A DNA stretch of 64,000 nucleotides from Echinometra lucunter (Eukaryota; Echinodermata; Echinoidea; Camarodonta; Echinometridae), in assembly GCA_029962745.1 (NCBI GenBank), contig CM057162.1:23188104-23252103 (forward strand), written 5' to 3'. This document shows positions 56,751-64,000 of this stretch, piece after piece. The notes under the pieces are model-generated. The model did no database searches. It had not been told where the DNA came from and saw only the letters and a list, made by a program, of their open reading frames with translations. Both the position numbers and the translations under genes were made by a program. Every line of letters starts with the position of its first letter. The first letter of the stretch is position 1.

Positions 56751-59700
56751 ATTATCATCATTATCATTATCATTATCACTATCATTATCATTATCATTAT
56801 CATTATCATCATCATTATTATTATTATTATTATTAATATTAGCCATTAAATTCCTCTCATTTTATTCAGCTTACATCCTTCTTTGGAGCAACAAAAACTG
56901 AGAGGTTGAATATGATCCTCTTAAGGCTTGTTCAGATATACGACGCCACAATAGCCCGCGACAAAACCCTGGGGAATTTTTGTGTAGTACTGTAGTGGCA
57001 CCAGTGGTGGCGCACCCATTGTTATCTATAGGGAGCTTCAGATACGCGATGCAGCTCAGACGAAACGGAATTTTGCTGAGTTGACTTACGTTCTCCTCTT
57101 TCCTCGCGTCGTGTTGCAAAGAGGCTTTAGATTTGGGGAGGACGCAGTTAATCCAACAAAGTGCACGCGCGCTCATATATAGTTCCGTCATAAAAAAGGG
57201 TCAACAAAGGTCTCACGTCGCGTATTGGGGAGGACGGTAAACTGGCCAAAGAACCGTTGTGTTTGACGCAGGATGGATTGGAAAAGAGCTATCTAGCGTC
57301 ATATATGGACAAGCCTGATAACGCACCTAGAGAAGGCAGTCTTTTAGCATCCTCCTGCAATCCCTCATCTTTCTTCTCCAATTCTGTTGGTTCCTCTCCC
57401 TTTCTTTCTTCCTCCCGTCCTTCCTCTGGACTCCCTCCTTCTCCTCCACCTCCTCCTCCTGCAGCTGGTGATGATGATGATGATGATGCAGGATGGTTTG
57501 TATCTTTGTTGCTAGGCGACTTGGAAATGCTGTCTTCCTCCTGCGCTGGACTTTCCACTGATTTGCTGGACTGTGATACGAGATTAATTGCAAATAACAA
57601 CAATAATAATAATATGCAACATTTATATAGCGCTTAATACAAATGTTTCTAAACACTGCATATCATTACCCCGGCTTTAGCACAGCTAACCTGATCAGGC
57701 ACTCAAATATTCAAGGAATTTCTTCCCATTTACTACACCTGGGTGGAGAGTGACAAATGTAGATAAACGTCTTGCCAAAGGACGCGAGTGCAGCGGTGGG
57801 ATTTGAACCCCAGACCCTGTGGTTCAAAGTCCGGAGACTTATCCATTGATCCACAACACCTCTACGCAAATAAGGTCATCGGAACTCGGTACATAACAGA
57901 AAGAGGGCACATTTACCTTATTAACTTACTTGCATCATGGCTTAAACTTGTCAAACTTCCCATCCCTCTTTTTCCTAAAAGTTATTATTATTCTCCTGTC
58001 CCATTCTCATGTCCATACCAGATGATCATGGTCATTTCATTTCATACACACTGTTGTTTGGTGGATTTACTCTTATTTATCCATTAACCATCTACAACAT
58101 TGAGCTGCTCTGCAAAAACTGCTGTAAACATTTCAATAATTTGTCACACTCCACTAGGGTGTGAATGGACACCCGATAAACCCCAGCAGTACATACTTGG
58201 TAACTTAACTATGAGCGGGGTAATACAAATTAAATGTAAAAAAAAACAATGTAGAGTTGAGTGCTATGGATATAGTGACTACTTTCATTATCTAATAGTA
58301 AAAATCATTAAATTGAGTTTTTGAAAAGCACATTCATATGCAAGCACTCAGGTGCTGAAAAAAGAAATACATAAAAAAGTTATATGAACAAAGACAAACA
58401 TGGGAACGATACATACAAATTTATTTAGAGAGTACATAGGCAAACATTTTAAGGAGTTGAGTGATAAGTGCTTGCAAGATTTTCAAATTCTATTCTAAAC
58501 TTTCATCCATTTTTTTTTCGTTACTGAATGTCAAAAAGATTCCTACCCTTGTTTCTCTCCGTGTGATTTTGCCTCCCCGGCCATTCTCTTCCATGTGTTT
58601 CCTGTAGAGGCGACCTTTGCATGACCTCTGAGGTTTGCCCTTTGACCCCTCTTGACCTCCGTCATTCTCTTGACCCACTTCCTGAACACCTGTTTCTTGG
58701 TTAGTACTGATAATCTCTGGCCGCTCAGTTTCCGATCTTTCTCTATCTCCGTTAGCATCATCATTATCTCCTATTGTTAGAGGTTTATCATGTGCATGTG
58801 AATGCGATGGAGTATTCTCACTTTCTTTCCTACTTGCTTTCACCTCCCTGTTCAGACTTTTTTCGCTTGTTTCAAATTGGGAGTCCTTTCTAGTGTCCTC
58901 CTGAGAATTTCTTGCCAAATGTTTCGAGCTGTGGGTGGTCTGCGCTCCATGCGTGTGACTCACACCAGCACTCTGTCTGTTCGCACCCGGCACATCAACC
59001 TTTGCCGCGGCCATGCTCTTGTCTGAACTACCTTCCTTCCCAGCACTGCCAATCATGCTCCTCTTCCCGGCCGCTTTCTCACTGGACGCGCTCTGGATGG
59101 GAGCCAGCTTGGGCATGGTTTTGTAGCTGGCGTAGCCCACGCTTGCCGCGGGGACGCCGCCCGACGTGAAGACGGTGCCGTTGGAGGGGCCTATCTGCAT
59201 GGTAGCCCCCATGGTTGTACGGCCCATCCCCCCAGGGCTGTGGGGAGGTAGAGTAGTCACAACAGGGATGGTGGCCAAGGTAGCTTTGATCTTCTTTGGG
59301 CCTTGATGGATGCCAGAGTTAGTGATCTGCAGCTGGGGCTGACCTGTAGAAGGTTTTCAAGAAGTGATATAATGCAAAACCAAGTAATAGCAATGATGAT
59401 CAAAATCCATAGTACACTAAACGTTAAAATAATGCTCCATTAACCAAGATTGGTGCTAAAGTTAGAGCAGCAATATCATACACTGTAGTAATCTACTACT
59501 GGTATCATCACAAACTAAAATGCAGGACCATGGATTAAAGACAATAATAAGCTTTTCATTCATGTGGATGTTACCATACATGTCCAGGACAGGGCCAAAA
59601 GCTTCCGGGCTACAGTAAATAGTTGTACTTTTCCTTCCCGGGTCGACATCCTCCATTCTCCTTGTACTCTCTCATTAATTTTCCTTTGTATGTGGAATTG

Positions 59701-62700
59701 CCAAAATGAACTGAATACTGCATAAGCTGAAATTTTTGCATGGTTTAATTTTCGCTGATTTCGCAATGATGTCTTCATTAAGACTTCCATTAGGGGGAAA
59801 CCCCGGGGTTGTGGTCCACTTACATACCCCTAATCAGTTAAATTGGGAGGAAAGACCCGCCGGTTAAAGTGATTCAGTTCACATTTCGCCTCCCAGGCAC
59901 AGGTGACGCCAAACCAACTAATAATAATAACTTGGTAAAATCCTGATATCAGTACGGAAACATCATTCAAAACGTGAAAATAGTAACTTGCTCTCGTTAA
60001 TATGCCAAACTTGTGTAAAATCGCAAAAATATCTGTACGCTGAAATATTGGCTTATACAGTAACAGGTGTGGGGAAAAAAATTTGAGTGAAGCATATATT
60101 TTGATGACAGAAGAGATGGGGTTAAGAACATTACCTATAGTGGATATGGGTGGTGTATTGGAATGTTGTAATGTGCCGCTAATGGTCCCTCGAGTGGGCG
60201 CGCCATCTCCTTGCTTGATAGAGACCGTGATGGGGATAGGTTGGCCCACCATGGTCGTCCCCTGCATCATCACCTGCCTGGTGGTGGTCGTCGATGTCGA
60301 GAGTGTCATCGGTATCACAGCAGGCTGGGACGTCGCATAGATGGTCATCGATGAGGATGACGTGGAAGTGGGGGTGGAGGAGGAGGAGGAGGAGGGGGCA
60401 GGGGTAGTCATGACGATACCAGTGATAGGCTGAGAGGGGTTGGGCGTTGACTGGGATGGGGCCAGGCTGAGGACCGGTTTGAGAGGGGGGACTGTCTTGA
60501 CTGGTTTGGGAGTGGTATTAAGCTGGGGTTGAGGCTGAACAGGGGCCTTGGTTGCTGGTAAAATTTTAGTTGATCCTGATGATATAAATGAACCCCAAAA
60601 TACATACATCAAACATGGTGTAGAAATTCCAGGGAGGGTTTTATGAAGTGTCTTGTCAGTGATTTTTTTTTACTGACAAATTTGCTCTCAGCCAAAGAGA
60701 TGCAAGGATTTCAGTAGGATTTACTCAGGATTTACTCAGGATCTTATCCGGACATCGCTGTACAGCATCGTCGTCTAGAGGTAGTGCTGCTGCTATGCTA
60801 CGTGGCTACACCAATTTGTTAAGCGCTGATTGAAATTTTTGGACAGATGTTTGGTTTTTTATATTTATGGGTCAATTGTTCCAGGTGGTTATGGTTTGAT
60901 AGTGGGGTTTTCTGTTACTCTTAATTTTCTTCCAATCTCCTAACAGTTAACCCCTAGAATACTGAGTAAAATTATTCAACACATAGTAGCTGTACACAGA
61001 TTATTTTTCCACTTGAGTGGTGCACTTTAAGGCATTTTGAGGGCTAAACACTTATTTTCCTACCATGAGTGTTGGTCGTCTTGACTGGCATGATGGCAGG
61101 CTGTATTAGAGCTGGTACTTGTATCTTGGCCTTCCCATTGCCTCTCAGGGCCTCACCTTGCGGGATGATGACAGGGCTAGGGGAGGCAGCGGCTGCTGGT
61201 TGGACGTACGTCACAGTCCTGGGGGCGGAATGGTCAAAGTAATGGTAGATGGTTACAGTTGAATGGATTGTGGTTTAACTAGAGGGTTTCTTTTCTTCAC
61301 CATTTTCACAACTTAGTTGTATTTCTGATTATTTTTCATTCAAATATACTGCTAAATAAATCAATATCAAAATTTCAGAAAATTATAAAATACATTGATG
61401 ATCATCAGAAAAATGTCAGTTTTATTTCAATAAACTGATTTGATATGATTAACAGGATCAAGGCAGAAAATGAAAGTCACTGATCTTTATGTGAAGAAGC
61501 TACTGGACTGACCTTTGACCTTGAGGCAAGACGAATCTCTGTTGCTGCTGTTGTGAGATGGTGAGCGCCTGTGTGGATACGGTACCCTTTCCCATCTGAG
61601 CTGCAGCCACAGTGACAACTGGACTACAGGGCTGCGTGATGATGTTAACAGGCTGCGAGCTTGCCCCAGGACCTAATGAAAACGAACAACACATCGGAAC
61701 TTGTTAGCGGTGATATGTGGCACCCTTGCCCGGTGGAACTGTAGCCACTGTGATGACTGGGCTACAGGGCCACGGCACCCTTTCCTCCTTTCTTCCACAA
61801 CCACAGTGAGGCAAGGCTAATGTACAGGGCTGGGTGATGATGTTGTTGCCAGGCTATGAGATTGCCCCTTAAGCATATGAAAACAAACAAACAGATCAAC
61901 ACTTGTTACAGATGCTTTGCCAGGTGAACATGGTACCCTTTGCCCGTTTGAGAGCTCTGCAATCACAGTAACAAGTGGACTGCACAACTGGGTGATGATA
62001 TAGACCATCTGTGAACTTGCACAAGATTCTAAGAAAAAGATAATATTTAGTTTGCCCAGCATATATCTTGCTCAGTGTTCCCTCTTCTACTAAATCCATC
62101 ACCAGCTTGTCTTCATAGCACAACCACCAATTTTTACCCCAGGGTTTGCCGCATCAAATCTGAACAAGCCTTTACCCTAAAGCATTTGTAAAGTAATCAA
62201 AAAATCTCTTACTTCCAGGTAAGCAACAACAAAGTACACCATCTGCAAATACACAGTGTACATTGAAGTCTCCCCCGAAATACATGAGGACTTATTTCTA
62301 TTTCCTACTTAAATGTACATCTTGAAAATTAGCTTGCCAAATAGACGAGACAGTTATTATTTTGTTTAATGTAAAAAGCTGCAAAACAATAGGTAGTTTG
62401 CAAGAGTGCGATACAGATGTATTAATTAGAAAGTAAAATGCTTACGAAAATGACAACCTTCACACTAATAAACTGAAAGATATGGGGTAATTAAAGGCAT
62501 TGGCTAACTTTGTGAGTAGCTGATTTAAAAAATTCTCAAACTAAGATGAAACATGTGTATGAGTACTTGTATTTGTACTAAAAAAACCTGAAACCAACCA
62601 TAATTTGGAATGAAAAAGTGTAAGTTAGACGCAAACGGCGATTTTATTATCCTTCGTCTCACGAGACAATCACTAAGAGGACCACTTTGCTTGAATTTGA

Positions 62701-64000
62701 AAATGCCATTATGTACCTCCCGCCGCGTGATACGCCAATTCACACAGTACGGTAAGGTGAGTCATACGCGCATGCGCACTCCTTATGTCTATTCTGTGCA
62801 ACCGACCCTCGTATATTTTTCAAACATTGGTTCACATTTTTTATATTTAAAAAAACTTCCTGTGGATATTATACTTTGAAACTTTCAGACTGGTATCTTT
62901 ACACTATAACCCTTATGTTTATCCCATTTTCAAGTAACAAAACAATATTATTTTTAATCATAACAATGTTAACCAATGCCTTTAAACTGCTGGAATGGAA
63001 ATGATACTGAAAAGCACTAAGAAGTGTATATATCATTGGGTCTTACCTATGGTAACTCTCTGCTGAGACTGAGGTGCAGTCAAGTTGCTTGTCTGATAAC
63101 CTGAAGACTGTGAAACGGTGACCACTTGCTGAGCAAGGTTCATCGGAAGCGGTTGCGTAGTGATCACAGGAATTACAGTGTGGATGTTCCCGTGGTTGAA
63201 GATCTGCTGCGTGATCATGCCCGTGTTGGGTGCAGCATGGTTGATGGAGGTAGCCGATATGGCATGAGGGGCGCCTCCTGCAGCCTGATTAGTGACCAAC
63301 GTGACCTGGTTGGGCTGCGGGACAGCCTTGATGGTCACTTGAGACTGGGGTTGGGTCGGGGTGAGCTGGAGACTCCCGACCTGGACATTCGTCGTACCTG
63401 TGACCTTGGACCCAGTGTTGATCTGTGCAGGAATGGAGGGCAGAATGTACTGCAGCTGAGCAACAGCAGGATTCTGGGTCATGTTGTATGTCTGCACAGG
63501 AACTACACTCCCGTTAGGCTTCAAGACCAAGTTTGTCAGAACTGTTGGAGTTGCGGGCACTTGAACTGGTGCTTCTGCTGGAGGTGGGGTTGCAAGTATC
63601 TTACCTTGAATCGTATTCACATTGACAACATTGACATTGGTTGTGAGGGGTTTGATGTTTGCAAATCCTGGCTTAGGAGTCGTTGGAGTGCTTGGTGAAG
63701 CGATAGTCACATTTGTGAGTCCAGTAGGTCTTCCAATCTGCACTACACCACTCTGAAACTCCATACTAGATGCCCGTTGCAAGGTAGATCCTCTACTTAC
63801 AATCGCCTGGACCGATGTCGGAACCAACGTCGCTAAACTGGCTCCTCCATGAACATTGCTTTGGATGTCCGTCGTCCTCGCAACAATGACGGATGTTGGC
63901 AATGACTGGTTCAGATTGGCCGGAGTAGATGATGGCCTGTTTGGGGCTATTGTCACATGACCCGGAACAATAACTGCCCCGGGGCTTGGTGCAATACGTA
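48644..64000 (-). CDS. cic: Capicua transcriptional repressor, C-terminal part
   Basis: Twelve coding exons on the minus strand join in frame with GT-AG sites: 64000(open)-63047, 61672-61513, 61218-61064, 60575-60135, 59343-58547, 57570-57327, 55861-55585, 53920-53775, 52290-52111, 51315-51175, 49934-49788 and 49227-48644 (stop at 48644-48646). They give about 1407 residues. The call rests on the C1 region near the C-terminus: [49 protein letters not shown]. Further support is [12 protein letters not shown] and [12 protein letters not shown] upstream and long Q/P/T/V-rich stretches. In known CIC proteins an N-terminal HMG box and C1 together bind TGAATGAA-type sites, and RTK/ERK signalling relieves repression. 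The HMG box must lie to the right of this window. Confidence 0.92.
49576..49722. mobile_element. MITE with TTTCATAAAAC ends in cic intron
   Basis: Starts GGGCCTCATTTCATAAAACT and ends AGTTTTATGAAACAGGGCC, with TTGCTCTCAGCCAATCAGAT inside. Same family as 40597-40731. Confidence 0.7.
49788..49934 (-). CDS. cic: cic exon, second half of C1 domain
   Basis: Encodes [20 protein letters not shown] and [17 protein letters not shown], the rest of C1. Acceptor TTTATTGTAG, donor CCCCAG/GTGAGG. A tandem array made of its 5' part lies just upstream (49935-50310). Confidence 0.93.
49935..50310 (-). repeat. Tandem array derived from a cic exon edge
   Basis: Five or so units of about 64-68 bp, each with GAACGTTTCCTGGTGTT (from the 49788-49934 exon) plus AAACAAACAAAAATATCATC. 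The outermost unit at about 50250-50300 keeps the exon's splice acceptor and first codons and then runs to a stop. Confidence 0.8.
50579..50800. repeat. Interspersed repeat in cic intron
   Basis: Begins ACCCTCCACCACAAAACGAC then CGATAAGTCGCAATGGGA. Its start is related to 37425. The right end is unclear. Confidence 0.4.
51175..51315 (-). CDS. cic: cic exon, first half of C1 domain
   Basis: Encodes [12 protein letters not shown], a Ser run and the start of C1 ([24 protein letters not shown]). C1 is required with the HMG box for stable DNA binding in known CIC proteins. Phases 1 and 1. Confidence 0.93.
51430..51490 (+). repeat. SINE fragment
   Basis: TGTCCTTCCGCAAGACACTA and ATCTACATTTGCCACTCTTC match the body of the SINEs at 10010-10240 and 57598-57865. 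Confidence 0.5.
51616..51860 (+). repeat. Second tRNA-derived SINE type
   Basis: Head GCCGTAGCTCAGTTTGAAAA..CGTAATCC..CCGGGTTCGAAACC has good A and B boxes. The body continues with CCGAGAGGACTTAAAGCCAT and GGTTACCTGCAGG. Not a functional tRNA: the stems do not close. Confidence 0.55.
52111..52290 (-). CDS. cic: cic exon, [12 protein letters not shown]
   Basis: Ser-rich basic segment with TP/SP sites ([19 protein letters not shown]) that lies between the RRKRK motif and C1, as in vertebrate CIC. Acceptor CTTCCAG, donor CGAG/GTAAGA. A partial upstream duplicate is at 52425-52475. Confidence 0.9.
52425..52475 (-). pseudogene. Partial duplicate of a cic exon
   Basis: Copies the acceptor and first 16 or so codons of the exon 52111-52290 (GKSECD.DND.TSPCKLK remains in frame). 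It is part of a tandem duplication of about 165-190 bp covering 52230-52600, whose intron parts also repeat (CTCCTCAGTTAyTCCAGTT). Confidence 0.75.
52973..53100. mobile_element. Palindromic MITE, copy 2
   Basis: Same sequence as 41100-41225, ends GGGGGGTGTAACATAAAGAG and TATGTTACACCCCCC. Confidence 0.75.
53323..53730. mobile_element. piggyBac-type MITE, copy 2
   Basis: Starts CCCATTCATGACAGGAATTA after TTAA at 53319-53322 and ends CTCTGTCACGAATGGGGTAA, where the right TTAA has mutated. It lies 45 bases from the donor of the exon 53775-53920. Confidence 0.65.
53775..53920 (-). CDS. cic: cic exon with [12 protein letters not shown]
   Basis: Encodes the conserved acidic-aromatic motif and the basic [10 protein letters not shown] segment that precede C1 in CIC proteins. 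Acceptor TTAATTGTAG, donor AACAA/GTAAGA, phase 2 in and 1 out. Confidence 0.9.
54167..54403. mobile_element. 237-bp hAT-like MITE with 8-bp duplication
   Basis: Ends CAGGGGCAGCACCAG and CACTGTAGCGCCGCCCCTG. Flanks AGGCAACC at 54159-54166 and 54404-54411 are identical. Homopolymer G, T and C runs fill the arms. Confidence 0.8.
54708..55399. mobile_element. MITE with AAGGCTTGTTCAGATATG ends, interrupted
   Basis: Left AAAGGCTTAGTCAGACAAGA, right GCCGCATATCTGAACAAGCC. It is interrupted by the element at 54980-55341; otherwise related to 46637-46985. Confidence 0.5.
54980..55341. mobile_element. hAT-like MITE with 8-bp duplication, copy 2
   Basis: Same family as 6611-6962. Flanks ATCCCATT at 54972-54979 and 55342-55349 are identical. 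Starts CATGGTTCTCGCCAG and ends GTGAGAACCCTG. Confidence 0.75.
55585..55861 (-). CDS. cic: cic exon ending KRKIDDGME
   Basis: Ala/Ser/Thr/Glu-rich linker ending in a basic-acidic motif. Acceptor CTCACCATAG, donor GGAAAA/GTAAGT, phase 1 in and 2 out. Confidence 0.85.
56690..56838 (+). repeat. ATT/ATC microsatellite
   Basis: Long run of TTATCA and TTATTA units in a cic intron. Confidence 0.9.
56926..57317. mobile_element. MITE with AGGCTTGTTCAGATATA ends beside a cic exon
   Basis: Left AAGGCTTGTTCAGATATACG, right TAGCGTCATATATGGACAAG followed by CCT. CpG-rich interior compared with its surroundings. Its right end almost touches the donor at 57326. Confidence 0.5.
57327..57570 (-). CDS. cic: cic exon, Ser run and Gly run
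   Basis: Contains [18 protein letters not shown] followed by a Glu/Lys-rich segment. Acceptor TATCACAG, phase 0. Donor CTAG/GTGCGT is weak but keeps the frame. A MITE end lies within about 12 bases of this donor. Confidence 0.8.
57598..57865 (-). repeat. tRNA-derived SINE with target duplication
   Basis: On the minus strand: tRNA-like head GGTGTTGTGGATCAATGG with GGTTCAAATCC as B box, body TTTGGCAAGACGTTTATC, tail AAGCGCTATATAAATGTTGC and ATT repeats. Flanks GCAAATAA at 57590-57597 and 57866-57873 match. Confidence 0.8.
58547..59343 (-). CDS. cic: cic exon, largest internal
   Basis: 265 codons: a V/P/T-rich first part, then a charged, Ser/His/Glu-rich second part ending in basic residues (ITRRETR). 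Donor ACAAGG/GTAGGA, phase 0 out. Read-through would add about 19 residues before a stop at 58490. Confidence 0.85.
60135..60575 (-). CDS. cic: cic exon, Pro/Ser/Thr-rich
   Basis: 147 codons of low-complexity P/S/T sequence with Ser runs ([14 protein letters not shown]). Acceptor ATCATCAG, donor ATAG/GTAATG, phases 1 and 1. Confidence 0.85.
60632..60715. mobile_element. MITE fragment related to 49576-49722
   Basis: AGGGAGGGTTTTATGAAGTG, then TTGCTCTCAGCCAAAGAGAT and GCAAGGATTTCAGTAGG. The right end is missing. Confidence 0.5.
61064..61218 (-). CDS. cic: cic exon (TYVQPAAAA)
   Basis: Phase 2 in, phase 1 out. It encodes [20 protein letters not shown] then a short basic segment GNGKAKIQ. The junction PQGQR/TVTYVQ resembles the QGR..TYVQ phrase of vertebrate CIC as I recall it. 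Confidence 0.85.
61513..61672 (-). CDS. cic: cic exon with QQQQQ
   Basis: Begins [20 protein letters not shown] and ends FVLPQGQ. Acceptor TTTTCATTAG, donor CAAAG/GTCAGT, phase 1 in and phase 2 out. Two decayed copies lie upstream in the intron (61725-61866 and about 61890-62035). Confidence 0.88.
61725..61866 (-). pseudogene. Decayed copy of the cic QQQQQ exon, copy 1
   Basis: Retains phrases equivalent to IITQPC and CSPV.TVA from exon 61513-61672, but with in-frame stops and frame breaks. Confidence 0.6.
61890..62035 (-). pseudogene. Decayed copy of the cic QQQQQ exon, copy 2
   Basis: Reads [20 protein letters not shown] on the minus strand, close to [20 protein letters not shown] of the live exon, then diverges and loses the Gln run. 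An AG acceptor is kept near 62030. Confidence 0.7.
62491..62985. mobile_element. MITE with TTAAAGGCATTGGCTAAC ends, uninterrupted
   Basis: Starts TTAAAGGCATTGGCTAAC and ends GTTAACCAATGCCTTTAA. It is the empty-site relative of 8036-9189. Includes GCGCATGCGCACTCC near the middle. Confidence 0.7.
63047..64000 (-). CDS. cic: cic exon, Q/T/V-rich, open at window edge
   Basis: About 318 residues rich in Thr, Val, Gln and Pro with many short hydrophobic phrases ([19 protein letters not shown]). Donor ATAG/GTAAGA at its lower end, phase 1. The exon continues past 64000. Confidence 0.9.

Overview
This is an animal nuclear genome window, most likely from an echinoderm and probably a sea urchin. Three things point there: intron-rich genes with GT-AG splicing, one gene clearly related to the metazoan repressor Capicua, and very dense small DNA transposons, tRNA-derived SINEs and TACATGTA-rich DNA of the kind common in sea urchin assemblies. 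The species is inferred, not proven. A 500-base run of N (11382-11881) is an assembly gap.

Layout. 1-11.4 kb: mostly non-coding and rich in TACATGTA, with a possible signal-peptide first exon at 265-362, several foldback or inverted-repeat elements and nested insertions. 11.9-14.6 kb: AT-rich DNA with small elements and a purine tract. 14.7-27.7 kb: a repeat complex made of two adjacent copies of a foldback element whose arms are tandem 224-bp units. The left copy is interrupted by a 1.2-kb palindrome carrying CCCTAA/TTAGGG arrays and by a 3.8-kb P-element-like transposon with a perfect 8-bp target duplication. 27.7-32.3 kb: non-coding. 32.4-37.1 kb (+): a two-exon gene for an unfamiliar zinc-finger protein of about 1242 residues with several sets of internal repeats. 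37.2-48.6 kb: intergenic DNA, MITEs, and probably the 3' UTR of the next gene. 48.6-64.0 kb (-): the C-terminal part of capicua (cic), twelve coding exons that join in frame, running off the right edge. The HMG box must lie beyond the window.

The two confident genes are convergent (+ and -) and both encode probable nuclear DNA-binding proteins; nothing suggests that they work in one pathway. The most unusual observations are the palindrome with outward-facing telomere-type arrays, the transposon with a 32-bp TIR-only relic nearby, the double foldback array, and three separate cases in which a cic intron holds a decayed upstream copy of the following exon. All coordinates come from reading the sequence by eye; ends of repeats may be off by several bases.
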